From Mesostigma viride (taxonomy: Eukaryota > Streptophyta > Mesostigmatophyceae > Mesostigmatales > Mesostigmataceae): a stretch of DNA of 37,344 bases. The notes beneath the pieces are model-generated. The model saw only the letters and a program-made list of their open reading frames with translations. It was not told the origin of the DNA and did not search any database. The position numbers and the translations under genes were made by a program. This document shows, one piece after another, positions 1 to 11,900 of this stretch (position 1 is its first letter; each line of letters starts with the position of its first letter). Location of the stretch: contig RPFO01000768.1 of assembly GCA_009746045.1 (NCBI GenBank), forward strand, positions 1 to 37,344. The letters run 5' to 3'.

Positions 1-384
1 CCAAATTTCCGCAGCTTTTGCTATTTTGACTAACGTTTCCGGTGCGTGTGCTTGTAAGATTGTCGAGAACTGGCCAGGAAGACATTGATTTTGCTGCACG
101 TGCTTCAATTTATTTTTTAAAGTTTGTATTAGAGAGTCTATATTGCGTAGTCAGGAAACCGACCTGACCTGCCTGGTGGCGGCGTCCTTGTTCCAAGAAG
201 CGTGCAAAAGACTGGTCAGTTTCTAGGCGTTATTGCTGTTATTAACGGCATTGCTACATTTTAATCAGATTTTACTTTTCTCAGCATGCCATCTGCAAAT
301 TTTGTGGTCCATGCCTTACATGCATTCAGGCGTGCTGAATGCCTTGTAATCCATAAGCCCCGTGCTTTGTGGATGGTGGTTGGA
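1..384. other. unique-looking stretch without a gene
   Basis: No convincing coding region, RNA gene or repeat is seen here. It is the interior of the TIR element, and the same sequence recurs directly at 33713-34096 with only a few small indels. Confidence 0.5.
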
Positions 385-960
385 CATTACTGTAGGAGGT
401 GATGGCGTATGTGCGTGGATGGTGCTTGAATGGTGGGGGCTGCAGCAATGCGTGTGTGGATGGTGGGTTGGATGGCGAGGGATGCTGCCATGCATGCACT
501 AATGGTTGTTTGATGGTGGTGGGCTGCAGCCATGTGTGCGTGGATGATGGTTGGATGGTGGGGGGTTGCAGCATGTGTTGTGCGTGGATGGTGGTTGGAT
601 TGTGGGGGGTTCAGCCATGCATGCGTGGATGGTGGTTGGATGGTGAGGTTTGCTGCCATGCATGCGTGCCGATGGTGGTTTGATGGTGGGGGGTTGCAGC
701 CATGTGTGCGTGGATGGTGGTTGGAAGATGGGGGGTTGCAGCCATGTGTGCGTGGATGGTGGTTGGATGGTGGGGGTGCAGCCATGCATGCGTGGATGGT
801 GGTTGGATGGTGGGGGATGCTGCCATGCATGCATTAATGGTTTGATGGTGGTGGGCTGCAGCCATGTGTGCGTGGATGATGGTTTGATAGTGGGGGGTTG
901 CAGCCATGCGTGCGTGGATGGTATTGGATGATGGGGGTGTAGGGAGTCCTTGATGGTGGG
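385..960 (+). repeat. about 42-bp G/T-rich minisatellite
   Basis: Degenerate tandem units contain GTGCGTGGATGGTGGTTGGA followed by a GGTGGGGGGTTGCAGCCATG-like half. All six frames give low-complexity His/Pro/Trp/Gly/Cys-rich peptides, which are translated repeat and not proteins. The same repeat occurs inverted at 1455-1640 across the microsatellite. Confidence 0.9.
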
Positions 961-1044
961 GATGAGGGACTTCTTGATACTTCTAAGTCATGGATTATAA
1001 TTAATGGATTAAAGTAAGCTTACTGATTAAATGAGACGAAATTT

Positions 1045-1425
1045 AGTTCAATTGACAATTGACAATTGACAATTGAATTGACAATTCAATTGACAATTCA
1101 ATTGACAATTCAATTGACAACTCAATTGACAATTCAATTGACAACTCAATTGACAGTTCAATTGACAATTCAATTCAATCAATTCAATTCAATTCAATTC
1201 AATTCAATTCAATTCAATTCAATTCAATTCAATTCAATTCAATTCAATTCAATTCAATTCAATTCAATTCAATTCAATTCAATTCAATTCAATTCAATCA
1301 ATTCAATTCAATTCAATTCATTCAATTCAATTCAATTCAATTCAATTCAATTCAAAAGTCAATTCAAGTCAGTTCAGTTCAATTCAATTCTATTCAATTT
1401 AAATAATTCATTCAACTTCGCATAG
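1045..1425 (+). repeat. CAATT-type pentanucleotide microsatellite
   Basis: The tract begins with alternating CAATTGACAATT-type units (about 1048-1170) and becomes an almost pure (AATTC)n array to about 1410. The open frame across it is an artefact of a stop-free repeat. The inverted copy lies at about 36436-36800. Confidence 0.95.
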
Positions 1426-1454
1426 TCTAGCCGTAAATTTCTGGATCATGAACA

Positions 1455-1640
1455 ATGGGCAGTTGCAACCACCATCCATGCACGCATGGCTGCACCCCCC
1501 CACCATCCCACACCATCCACGCATGCATGGCTGAACCCCCCACCATCCCCCACCATCCATGCACACATGGCAGCAAATCCTCACCATCCAACCACTATTT
1601 ATCCACGCACGCTAGCTGCAGCCCCAACCATCCAACCATC
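1455..1640 (-). repeat. inverted block of the 42-bp minisatellite
   Basis: Units such as CCACCATCCATGCACGCATG are the reverse complement of those at 385-960, so the minisatellite forms inverted arms around the AATTC tract. Confidence 0.85.
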
Positions 1641-1642
1641 AC

Positions 1643-1659
1643 AACCCTAAACCCTAAAC
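1643..1659 (+). repeat. short CCCTAAA telomere-type repeat
   Basis: AACCCTAAACCCTAAAC holds two exact CCCTAAA units, the repeat of plant-type telomeres that is also used by some algae. It is too short to mark a chromosome end and could be chance. Confidence 0.4.
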
Positions 1660-1660
1660 A

Positions 1661-2517
1661 GTTGTAAGCCCAGCTCAGCATCTTATAATCCTCCTCCTCC
1701 TGGCTAAACTGTTTTTTTGACATACATGGCCAGCATACTGACTGGCACATTATGCCATGGTTTGTCACCAAGATTTTCTATCACCCGTATAAGCTTGAAA
1801 GCACCCTTGAAGCAGCCCATGGCCAAACAATCACGCAATATGAACGTAGCAAAAGAATAAATACATCTATGAATGTTATTCAACGCATTTAGCGTTAGAA
1901 ACATGCACTACCACACCATGGTGTGGCATTTGCATGGTAAAAAAAGAGGGCTTTAGAGAGGGCCAGGCAACGGTCGAGAAAGATCATCAAGGCTGAAAAG
2001 TGACAACGCCTCACAAGATTAAATTCATTTACAAACGTCAGGAAACCATGGGGGAACGATAAACCAGCCATACCTTGCATGGCTAACGTTACCTTGGCCC
2101 AGGCAGTGCCCGCAAAAGCGGCACTTTGCGGCACACAAGCTGTGATGTGACAGGGTGGTCAAAATCGTCACATCTTTACTGCCGCTGCCTATATTCAACG
2201 ACGATGCATGATAACAAGTAATTAAATAAACCTAGACACCCGCCGGGTTGCGCCGTAAAGCACTTGTAGTAATCAATTCCGTCGAACCTGCCTGATCGCA
2301 GTTTTTCCCAGCAAGAACACTGACGGCACGTGGTAAATCGCATCCCCGCGAGCTAAAAATTGATCCGAATCATATTTGGGACGTATAAGCTCTATTTCCT
2401 GAGTTTGGCCGGGAAATTCGTCCGCAAACGTACAGTAAATTGCAAGCACGGGTGCAAAGCCGCCATGGCTAAGTCGTGCATTTCCGAAACGCGCACGGTG
2501 CCAATTCACGCACTTCA
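1661..2517. other. spacer without a recognisable gene
   Basis: Only short open frames of unremarkable composition occur, none with a motif I recognise. A small palindrome, CCACACCATGGTGTGG, lies near 1911-1926. The stretch recurs inverted and diverged at about 35330-36190, where the open frames are not conserved, which argues against coding. Confidence 0.5.
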
Positions 2518-2890
2518 GGTTGCACGGTGTGGTCGTGCGATTCTGAGAAGTGCGCACCCGGGGGGAAACCGGCCCCTTGCGCACTCCCTAGTTACGCACT
2601 CCCTAGTAAAGTCGATAGATTGCGTACCTACACCTTTGGAAATGGCATTGTTTTCTTTCAAACGCACACTCCAGGTTGCGCGCGGTGTGGTTGTGCGATT
2701 CTGAGAAGTGCGCACCCGGGGGGAAACCGGCCCCTTGCGCACTCCCTAGTTACGCACTCCCTAGTAAAGTCGATAGATTGCGTACCTACACCTTTGGAAA
2801 TGGCATTGTTTTCTTTCAAACGCACACTCCAGGTTGCGCGCGGTGTGGTCGTGCGATTCTGAGAAGTGCGCACCCGGGGGAAAACCGGCC
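2518..2890 (+). repeat. about 157-bp tandem repeat, 2.4 copies
   Basis: Units start with GGTTGCRCGG-like sequence at 2518, 2674 and 2832. Each carries GTGCGCACCCGGGGG, two ACGCACTCCCTAGT motifs and ATGGCATTGTTTTCTTTCAA. The copies are nearly identical, so the overlapping open frames repeat the same peptide and are not genes. Inverted, noisy copies occur at about 34940-35330. Confidence 0.9.
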
Positions 2891-3004
2891 CCTTGAGCAC
2901 GCAAGTCGGTAGATTGCGTACCTTGGGAGACGGCATTATTAGTACTTACATATGTGTCAGAGACGGTATTAGTACATAAGTGTCAGATGAGGGTACACAT
3001 GTAT

Positions 3005-3260
3005 CGGCTTCGTTGTGGATCACGCCACTAAAATGACTAAATACAGTAAGATAAGCTTACATACCAAGCGCCGACACTTAGCGTGTGGCATGGCAGTACA
3101 TAGACCGAAGTGGAGCGTGACCCACAACGACGTTGTGGGTCACGCCACCACATAGATGTAGATACCAAGCGCCGACACGGCGTGTGGCAGTAGACCGAAG
3201 TGGAGCGTGACCCACAACGACGTTGTGGGTCACGCCACTAGCTACATACCAACGACACTT
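3005..3260. repeat. tandem block with 31-nt perfect palindromes
   Basis: About 90-bp units carry CCGACACTTAGCGTGTGGCA and TAGACCGAAGTGGA, then a 31-nt palindrome at 3115-3145 and 3205-3235 with arms GCGTGACCCACAACG around a central A. A degenerate form lies near 3012. The inverted right-hand copy near 34616 keeps the palindrome. Confidence 0.8.
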
Positions 3261-3479
3261 AGCGTGTGGCAGACTGGTAGTAGAGCATGTACCGGGCTGT
3301 TTCTACTACATAATACACCCGGCGTGTACACCTGTGTACACCCGTAGTGTACACCCGTGTGCACCCACTTACAGGCGGACTTGTGGATGATCAATTATAT
3401 TTGTTCCTTTTAAAAATGATGATTTAATGTTTATAAATTGCAAGCTAAGATCAAGTGATGATGTATTGTAATTGTTGTA

Positions 3480-3570
3480 CTATCTCCGACAGGACAACAG
3501 CTATCTATCAATGACCGACAGGACAAACAGCTATCTATCATCATTGATAGATAGCTGTTGTCCTGTCGTA
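3480..3570. repeat. hairpin-forming inverted repeat
   Basis: GACAGGACAACAGCTATCTA occurs twice (one copy with one extra A) and is followed by its reverse complement, giving a strong stem-loop around 3507-3567. The left-hand side of the window's large inverted duplication ends just beyond this hairpin, near 3589. Confidence 0.75.
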
Positions 3571-3589
3571 CGTACACGTGTATGTAGTA

Positions 3590-4414
3590 TGTAATGCGTG
3601 CGCCGGACGAGGGTACACGCCGGTTCACGATGATCAAGTGTGAAAAATACGTACACCGCGCCCACAAATTTTTTGGTACATGCACGTTATCAAAGAGACA
3701 ACCAGCGCAGGCCAGAAATCGGGAGAATCCGGACCATGGTAGCTCGAGCCTGCCGTTATCTTTTCCGCGTTTTCGAGTCGTTCAGGATGATGAAGATGAA
3801 TGGTGATGGAAATGTGTATCCTTGTGCATTGAAATTATGGCTGGCTTACGTGTGGAGCGACGTTATGCACGTCCGATCCACGATTAGTACTTTACATATT
3901 AATGTGAGGATTTCGCACAAGCCATCGTCAATGATGCTATGCTTTCAGTACATATAAACAGTCCAAGCGAACACATTATATTTCATGAGCCTGTCGGGCA
4001 AAATTAATTTTGGCGTGTATGCCAAATTTTAACACGTCGATATGCCATGGCGGACCTGGTACTACGTACTGTACGTACCGGTGGCAGCCCTTACGCACCT
4101 TTCGTAAATACGAGGAAGCCAGACGTAATAACTGAGGATCGATCAATTTCAGACTTCTGACTTCCGCCGCATCCTTTTTAACCGCAACGCGTCAGTTCAT
4201 TATTGGCCCCTACATCGAGGGTACCCCATGTTTGTTGCGTTTCTCCCTCGTTGCGGAACCGCAAAATCGGTGAGTGCCTTTTGCGGAACTGGCTATGGCG
4301 ATTCTTCCTGACCCCGTATCTTTCTGTAGACATAAGCTTTTACGCAACGGAAGGTGGCGTTGGGTAGCCCTACACTTCCTTCATATAAATACGTCATTTA
4401 ATTTTTTTTGATTA
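3590..4414. other. TIR-element interior without a gene
   Basis: No transposase-like frame is present. GTTGCG-type motifs shared with the terminal repeat recur around 4180-4280. Unlike 539-3589, this part is not represented in the right-hand inverted copy. Confidence 0.45.
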
Positions 4415-4451
4415 GTTGCGTAACTAGTTGCGTTACCGCGGGTTGGTACTG
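4415..4451 (-). repeat. 37-bp terminal inverted repeat, right end
   Basis: Exact reverse complement of 32912-32948. It contains an internal inverted motif GTTGCGTAACTAGTTGCG. Similarity between the two ends stops immediately inside this 37 bp. Confidence 0.85.
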
Positions 4452-5083
4452 TACCATGCCAGGGGCGGGCGGGGGCGTACCTTACATGCTATTTCACTGC
4501 CCTGTTGCTAGTTTCACGTCGACAGGTGCACTTGAGTGCGTTGATTATTATTGCTTTCCAGCAGTATTTACGCATTAGCGAGGCGCTAGGGCTGCGGGTT
4601 CGGGATGTGGCTCATCCCGGCCACCCCCTTCTCGAGCCAGGGCCCATGGTCGGTGCCCTTGTGCTGCGCAACCCCAAAACTGCGCAGGGGGCGGCCCAGC
4701 ACGTCCTCGTCCGGGATCCACTTTCTTTGTGGCTCCTGCGACGTCTGACGGCTGGCCAGCCCCCGGAGGCACTCCTCTTTCGGGGCTTAACGTACAGCCA
4801 GGCTAGGCAGCAGTGGGAGGCTGTGCAGGCCCGCATGAGCATCCCAGGGATGTTTTCTTTTCACAGCCTCCGGCATGGGGGGGCGACGCACGACGCCATC
4901 GCTGGCGAGTCGCCGGAGGCCATCCAGCTGCGCGGCCGGTGGGCTTCGGCCCTCTCGGTCACGCGCTACATTGGCCCCCACCGCAGCCTCCTGGGGCGCG
5001 ACATCCCACCCGCCCTCTGGGCTCAGGCCCTGGGTTTTGACCCAGCGGCGTTCCGGCGCCACTTCGGTGGCGTCGTGTTTTGA
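4452..5083 (+). pseudogene. tyrosine recombinase, C-terminal part of pol (copy 1)
   Basis: The catalytic half of the element's tyrosine recombinase, which integrates circular cDNA without target duplication. Visible catalytic residues are Arg in YLRISEALGLRVRDV (codon 4571-4573), the HSLRH box (His 4862-4864, Arg 4871-4873), Trp in GRW (4940-4942) and the nucleophilic Tyr in VTRYIG (4967-4969). Unlike copy 2 it has the natural C-terminus (RRHFGGVVF, stop 5081-5083), so it defines the gene's 3' end. Upstream, the TIR-element boundary removes the N-terminus, and a deletion of about 135-140 nt after CGTACCTTA (near 4489) removes part of the core-binding region seen intact in copy 2. Remnant, not expressible alone. 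Confidence 0.85.
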
Positions 5084-5280
5084 CGTCCTCCTGTTTTTAT
5101 CTCTCGTCTTTTAGCTATCAACTGACCTCACCCTTGTGTGGGAGGTCAGGGGGGAAATGGTTTAACTAACCCGAGGGTGAACCTGGGTTGGGACAAAGTA
5201 CCCCCATAGCTAGGTAGTTTTAAGTTTTCTTTTTTGCATGTCCTACGTATTTTTCGGCTGTTAGCCATGTAAGGAGATGT

Positions 5281-5475
5281 GGGTAGAGCAGGGGCACAGC
5301 TGCTGTGGGCTGGCCCTGCACATTCACATAGTGTGCTCACCCTAGCATACAGATGGCCGTGTTGCCATCTGGTAGACATGTCTGTGTTATTCCACCGTAT
5401 AGAGCTAGCACACATATTGTAATAAATTTGATGTTTTGTGGTGATGCATGCAAAGCAAGGCAAGGCCAGAAATGG
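5281..5475 (+). repeat. split direct repeat B1
   Basis: 195 bp, practically identical to B2 at 5710-5904. It starts GGGTAGAGCAGGGGCACAGC and ends GGCCAGAAATGG. It carries TGTAA and AATAAA close together (about 5417-5426), plausible 3'-end processing signals for the element transcript. Confidence 0.9.
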
Positions 5476-5685
5476 ATTTGGTGAGCTATGCTCATTTTAT
5501 CTATGACTAACCTGCTGAGCGGAGAATGCAACGCCGTATAGCACCAAAGGAAAAAATAATTTTAGAAAAAAATATTTTTTGTGCTGGCACCCGTACCCCA
5601 GCCACCCAGGTAGGGGTTGGCTGGAGAGGTGGTTGCTATAAAGGGTGGGCTTCCATTCTAGGGAAGCAGGTTGTTTCTTTTGCCT
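5476..5685 (+). repeat. split direct repeat A2
   Basis: 210 bp matching the 5' terminal repeat A1 of copy 3 (29169-29378). It abuts B1 directly at ATGGAT (5472-5477), reproducing the expected B|A circle junction. A TATAAA lies at 5637-5642. A C-rich stretch, CCCACCCACCCACCCTGGC, separates it from B2. Confidence 0.9.
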
Positions 5686-5709
5686 CCCACCCACCCACCC
5701 TGGCAAAAG

Positions 5710-5904
5710 GGGTAGAGCAGGGGCACAGCTGCTGTGGGCTGGCCCTGCACATTCACATAGTGTGCTCACCCTAGCATACAGATGGCCGTGTTGCCATCTG
5801 GTAGACATGTCTGTGTTATTCCACCGTATAGAGCTAGCACACATATTGTAATAAATTTGATGTTTTGTGGTGATGCATGCAAAGCAAGGCAAGGCCAGAA
5901 ATGG
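5710..5904 (+). repeat. split direct repeat B2, 3' end of the element
   Basis: Same length and sequence as B1. It ends AAATGG at 5904, and the next bases ATGGC belong to the 71-bp satellite, so the shared core ATGGAT spans the element/satellite border at 5901-5906. Confidence 0.9.
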
Positions 5905-8900
5905 ATGGCATTTTTGTAATTAATGATGAGGATTCAGGCTCCCATGGTGTCATCATGGCCCGTCTACGTACATGGATGGCATTTATGTAACTAATGATGA
6001 GGATACAGGCTCCCATGGTGTGACTCTCCATGGCTGGCCTATGTACATGGATGGCATGTATTTTTTTAATGATGAGGATTCAGGCTCCCATGGTGTCATC
6101 ATGGCCCGTCTACGTACATGGATGGCATTTATGTAATTAATGATGAGGATTTAGGCTCCCATGGTGTCATCATGGCCCGTGTACGTACATGGATGGCATG
6201 TATGTAATTAATGATTAGGATTCAGGCTCCCATGGTGTCATCATGGCTTGTCTACGTACATGGTTGGCATTTATGTAATTAATGATGAGGATTCAGGCCC
6301 CCATGGTGTCATCATGGCCCGTCTACGTACATGGATGGCATTTTTGTATATAATGATGAGGATTCAGGCTCCCATGGTGTCATCATGGCTTGTCTACGTA
6401 CATGGTTGGCATTTATGTCATTAATGAGGAGGATTCAGGCTCCCATGGTGTCTCCATGGCTGGCCTACGTACATGGATGGCATTTATGTAATTAATGATG
6501 AGGATTCAGGCTCCCATGGTGTCATCATCGCCCGTCTACGTACATGGATGGCATGTATTTTTTTAATGATGAGGATTCAGGCTCCCATGGTGTCATCATG
6601 GCCCGTCTACGTACATGGATGGCATTTATGTAATTAATGATGAGGATTTAGGCTCCCATGGTGTCATCATGGCCCGTGTACGTACATGGATGGCATGTAT
6701 GTAATTAATGATTAGGATTCAGGCTCCCATGGTGTCATCATGGCTTGTCTACGTACATGGTTGGCATTTATGTAATTAATGAGGAGGATTTAGGCTCCCA
6801 TGGTGTCATCATGGCTGGCCTACGTACATGGATGGCATTTATGTTATTAATGATGAGGATTCAGGCTCCCATGGTGTCATCATGGCCCGTCTACGTACAT
6901 GGATGTCAAGGAAAAGTAAATGATGAGGATTCAGGCTCCCATGGTGTCATCATGGCTTGTCTACGTACATGGTTGGCATGTATGTAATTAATGAGGAGGA
7001 TTCAGGCTCCCATGGTGTGACTCTCCATGGCTGGCCTATGTACATGGTTGGCATTTATGTAATTAATGAGGAGGATTTAGGCTCCCATGGTTTCATCATG
7101 GCTGGCCTACGTACATGGATGGCATGTATGTAATTAATGATGAGGATTCAAGGCTCCCATGGTGTCATCATGGCCCGTCTACGTACATGGATGTCAAAGA
7201 AAAAAAAATGACGAGGATTCAGGCTCCCATGGTGTCATCATGGCTGGCCTACGTACATGGATGTCAAAGAAAAAAAAATGATGAGGATTCAGGCTCCCAT
7301 GGTGTCATCATGGCCCGTCTACGTACATGGTTGGCATTTATGTAATTAATGAGGAGGATTTAGGCTCCCATGGTGTCATCATGGCTGCATGGCCTACGTA
7401 CATGGATGGCATGTATGTAATTAATGATGAGGATTCAGGCTCCCATGGTGTCATCATGGCTTGTCTACGTACATGAATGGCATTTATGTAATTAATGATG
7501 AGGATTCAGGCTCCCATGGTGTCATCATGGCCCGTCTACGTACATGGATGTCAAGGAATAGTAAATGAAGAGGATTCAGGCTCCATTGGTGTCATCATGG
7601 CTTGTCTACGTACATGGTTGGCATTTATGTAATTAATGAGGAGGATTCAGGCTCCCATGGTGTCTCCATGGCTGGCCTACGTACATGGATGTCAAGGAAT
7701 AGTAAATGATGAGGATTCAGGCTCCCATGGTGTCATCATGGCCCGTGTACGTACATGGATGGCATGTATGTAGTTAATGATGAGGATTCAGGCTCCCATG
7801 GTGTCATCATGGCTTGTCTACGTACATGGATGGCATTTATGTAATTAATGATGAGGATTCAGGCTCCCATGGGGTCATCATGGCTTGTCTACGTACATGG
7901 TTGGCATTTATGTAATTAATGAGGAGGATTCAGGCTCCCATGGTGTCTCCATGGCTGGCCTACGTACATGGATGGCATTTATGTAATTAATGAGGAGGAT
8001 TTAGGCTCCCATGGTGTCATCATGGCCCGTCTACGTACATGGATGGCCTTTATGTAAGTAATGATGAGGATTCAGGCTCCCATGGTGTCATCATGGCCCG
8101 TCTACGTACATGGATGTCAAGGAATAGTAAATGATGAGGATTCAGGCTCCCATGGTGTCTCCATGGTCCGTCTACGTACATGAATGGCAAGTATGTAATT
8201 AATGATGAGGATTCAGGCTCCCATGGTGTCATCATGGCTGGCCTACGTACATGAATGGCATTTATGTAATTAATGAGGAGGATTCAGGCTCCCATGGTGT
8301 CATCATGGCCCGTCTACGTACATGGATGGCATTTTTGTATATAATGATGAGGATTCAGGCTCCCATGGGGTCATCATGGCTTGTCTACGTACATGGTTGG
8401 CATTTATGTAATTAATGAGGAGGATTCAGGCTCCCATGGTGTCTCCATGGCTGGCCTACGTACATGGATGGCCTTTATGTAAGTAATGATGAGGATTCAG
8501 GCTCCCATGGTGTCATCATGGCCCGTCTACGTACATGGTTGGCATTTATGTAATTAATGAGGAGGATTCAGGCTCCCATGGTGTCATCATGGCCCGTCTA
8601 CGTACATGGATGTCAAGGAATAGTAAATGATGAGGATTCAGGCTCCCATGGTGTCATCATGGCCCGTCTACGTACATGGATGTCAAGGAATAGTAAATGA
8701 TGAGGATTCAGGCTCCCATGGTGTCTCCATGGCCCGTCTACGTACATGAATGGCAAGTATGTAATTAATGATGAGGATTCAGGCTCCCATGGTGTCATCA
8801 TGGCTGGCCTACGTACATGAATGGCATTTATGTAATTAATGATGAGGATTCAGGCTCCCATGGGGTCATCATGGCCCGTCTACGTACATGGATGGCATTT

Positions 8901-11900
8901 TTGTATATAATGATGAGGATTCAGGCTCCCATGGTGTCATCATGGCTTGTCTACGTACATGGATGGCATTTATGTAATTAATGATGAGGATTCAGGCTCC
9001 CATGGTGTCTCCATGGCCCGTCTACGTACATGAATAGCAAGTATGTAATTAATGAGGAGGATTCAGGCTCCCATGGTGTCATCATGGCCCGTGTACGTAC
9101 ATGGATGGCATGTATGTAGTTAATGATGAGGATTCAGGCTCCCATGGTGTCATCATGGCTGGCCTACGTACATGGTTGGCATTTATGTAATTAATGAGGA
9201 GGATTCAGGCTCCCATGGGGTCATCATGGCCCGTCTACGTACATGGATGGCATTTTTGTATATAATGATGAGGATTCAGGCTCCCATGGTGTCATCATGG
9301 CTTGTCTACGTACATGGATGGCATTTATGTAATTAATGATGAGGATTCAGGCTCCCATGGTGTCATCATGGCTGGCCTACGTACATGGTTGGCATTTATG
9401 TAATTAATGATGAGGATTCAGGCTCCCATGGTGTCATCATGGCCCGTCTACGTACATGGATGGCATTTTTGTATATAATGATGAGGATTCAGGCTCCCAT
9501 GGTGTCATCATGGCTTGTCTACGTACATGGATGGCATTTATGTAATTAATGATGAGGATTCAGGCTCCCATGGTGTCTCCATGGCCCGTCTACGTACATG
9601 AATGGCAAGTATGTAATTAATGAGGAGGATTCAGGCTCCCATGGTGTCATCATGGCCCGTGTACGTACATGGATGGCATGTATGTAGTTAATGATGAGGA
9701 TTCAGGCTCCCATGGTGTCATCATGGCCCGTCTACGTACATGGATGGCATTTATGTAATTAATGATGAGGATTCAGGCTCCCATGGTGTCATCATGGCTT
9801 GTCTACGTACATGGATGGCATTTATGTAATTATGTAATGATGAGGATTCAGGCTCCCATGGTGTCTCCATGGCCCGTCTACGTACATGAATGGCAAGTAT
9901 GTAATTAATGAGGAGGATTCAGGCTCCCATGGTGTCATCATGGCTGGCCTACGTACATGAATGGCATTTATGTAATTAATGATGAGGATTCAGGCTCCCA
10001 TGGTGTCATCATGGCCCGTCTACGTACATGGATGTCATTTATGTAATTAATGATGAGGATTCAGGCTCCCATGGTGTCATCATGGCCCGTCTACGTACAT
10101 GGATGTCAAAGAAAAAAAAAATGATGAGGATTCAGGCTTTCATGGGGTCATCATGGCTTGTCTACGTACATGGATGGCATGTATGTAATTAATGAGGAGG
10201 ATTCAGGCTCCCATGGTGTCTCCATGGCTGGCCTACGTACATGAATGGCATTTATGTAATTAATGATGAGGATTCAGGCTCCCATGGTGTCATCATTGCC
10301 CGTGTACGTACATGGATGGCATTTTTGTATATAATGATGAGGATTCAGGCTCCCATGGTGTCATCATGGCCCGTCTACGTACATGGATGGCATTTTTGTA
10401 TATAATGATGAGGATTCAGGCTCCCATGGTGTCATCATGGCTTGTCTACGTACATGGTTGGCATTTATGTCATTAATGAGGAGGATTCAGGCTCCCATGG
10501 TGTCTCCATGGCTGGCCTACGTACATGGATGGCATTTATGTAATTAATGATGAGGATTCAGGCTCCCATGGTGTCATCATTGCCCGTGTACGTACATGGA
10601 TGGCATTTTTGTAATTAATGATGAGGATTCAGGCTCCCATGGTGTCATCATGGCCCGTGTACGTACATGGATGGCATGTATGTAATTAATGATTAGGATT
10701 CAGGCTCCCATGGTGTCATCATGGCTTGTCTACGTACATGGTTGGCATTTATGTAATTAATGATGAGGATTCAGGCTCCCATGGTGTCATCATGGCCCGT
10801 CTACGTACATGGATGGCATTTTTGTATATAATGATGAGGATTCAGGCTCCCATGGTGTCATCATGCATGGCTTGTCTACGTACATGGTTGGCATTTATGT
10901 CATTAATGAGGAGGATTCAGGCTCCCATGGTGTCTCCATGGCTGGCCTACGTACATGGATGGCATTTATGTAATTAATGATGAGGATTCAGGCTCCCATG
11001 GTGTCATCATCGCCCGTCTACGTACATGGATGGCATGTATTTTTTTAATGATGAGGATTCAGGCTCCCATGGTGTCATCATGGCCCGTCTACGTACATGG
11101 ATGGCATTTATGTAATTAATGATGAGGATTTAGGCTCCCATGGTGTCATCATGGCCCGTGTACGTACATGGATGGCATGTATGTAATTAATGATTAGGAT
11201 TCAGGCTCCCATGGTGTCATCATGGCTTGTCTACGTACATGGTTGGCATTTATGTAATTAATGAGGAGGATTTAGGCTCCCATGGTGTCATCATGGCTGG
11301 CCTACGTACATGGATGGCATTTATGTTATTAATGATGAGGATTCAGGCTCCCATGGTGTCATCATGGCCCGTCTACGTACATGGATGTCAAGGAAAAGTA
11401 AATGATGAGGATTCAGGCTCCCATGGTGTCATCATGGCTTGTCTACGTACATGGTTGGCATGTATGTAATTAATGAGGAGGATTCAGGCTCCCATGGTGT
11501 GACTCTCCATGGCTGGCCTATGTACATGGTTGGCATTTATGTAATTAATGAGGAGGATTTAGGCTCCCATGGTTTCATCATGGCTGGCCTACGTACATGG
11601 ATGGCATGTATGTAATTAATGATGAGGATTCAAGGCTCCCATGGTGTCATCATGGCCCGTCTACGTACATGGATGTCAAAGAAAAAAAAATGACGAGGAT
11701 TCAGGCTCCCATGGTGTCATCATGGCTGGCCTACGTACATGGATGTCAAAGAAAAAAAAAAATGATGAGGATTCAGGCTCCCATGGTGTCATCATGGCCC
11801 GTCTACGTACATGGTTGGCATTTATGTAATTAATGAGGAGGATTTAGGCTCCCATGGTGTCATCATGGCTGCATGGCCTACGTACATGGATGGCATGTAT

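Larger units (their letters stand above)
1..4451. mobile_element. CAGTACC-ended TIR element, right-hand part
   Basis: The segment ends at 4451 in a 37-bp terminal inverted repeat (4415-4451) that is the exact reverse complement of 32912-32948; read inward the end is CAGTACCAACCCGCGGTAAC followed by 17 more matching bases. It is followed by TA (4452-4453), and the other end is preceded by TA (32910-32911). The interrupted retrotransposon is otherwise continuous across that TA, so this is a TA-duplicating insertion of the kind made by Tc1/mariner-like transposases. No transposase or DDE/D motif is recognisable, so the element looks non-autonomous and filled with tandem repeats. If 33713 corresponds to position 1, the whole element is about 5.25 kb. 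The boundary and target duplication are seen directly; the superfamily is inferred. Confidence 0.75.
4452..5904 (+). mobile_element. PAT/Ngaro-type YR retrotransposon, copy 1 (3' portion)
   Basis: This is the 3' part of the element whose 5' parts are copies 2 and 3. It begins at the TA where the CAGTACC element inserted, continues in the recombinase gene, and ends in the split direct repeats B1 (5281-5475), A2 (5476-5685) and B2 (5710-5904). A2 matches the 5' terminal repeat A1 of copies 2 and 3. The A1-ORFs-B1-A2-B2 arrangement is diagnostic of PAT/Ngaro/Kangaroo-like DIRS-order retrotransposons. It ends at 5904 flush with satellite and has no target duplication. Confidence 0.9.

Noticed and set aside
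1066-1425. Gln/Phe/Asn-rich protein
   Set aside because: It is the stop-free translation of the AATTC microsatellite.
1643-1659. Chromosome end
   Set aside because: Only two CCCTAAA units lie in the middle of other repeats.
1704-2134. Small minus-strand genes
   Set aside because: Frames are not preserved in the inverted copy at the right end and show no recognisable motif; that copy is noisy, so this is not absolute.
4505-5083. Bacterial or phage integrase from contamination
   Set aside because: It is continuous with RT-RNase H in copy 2 and flanked by the element's own repeats in eukaryotic satellite.
5281-5904. Long terminal repeats of a classical LTR retrotransposon
   Set aside because: The repeats are split (B1-A2-B2), there is no TG...CA end, no target duplication, and the integrase is a tyrosine recombinase.
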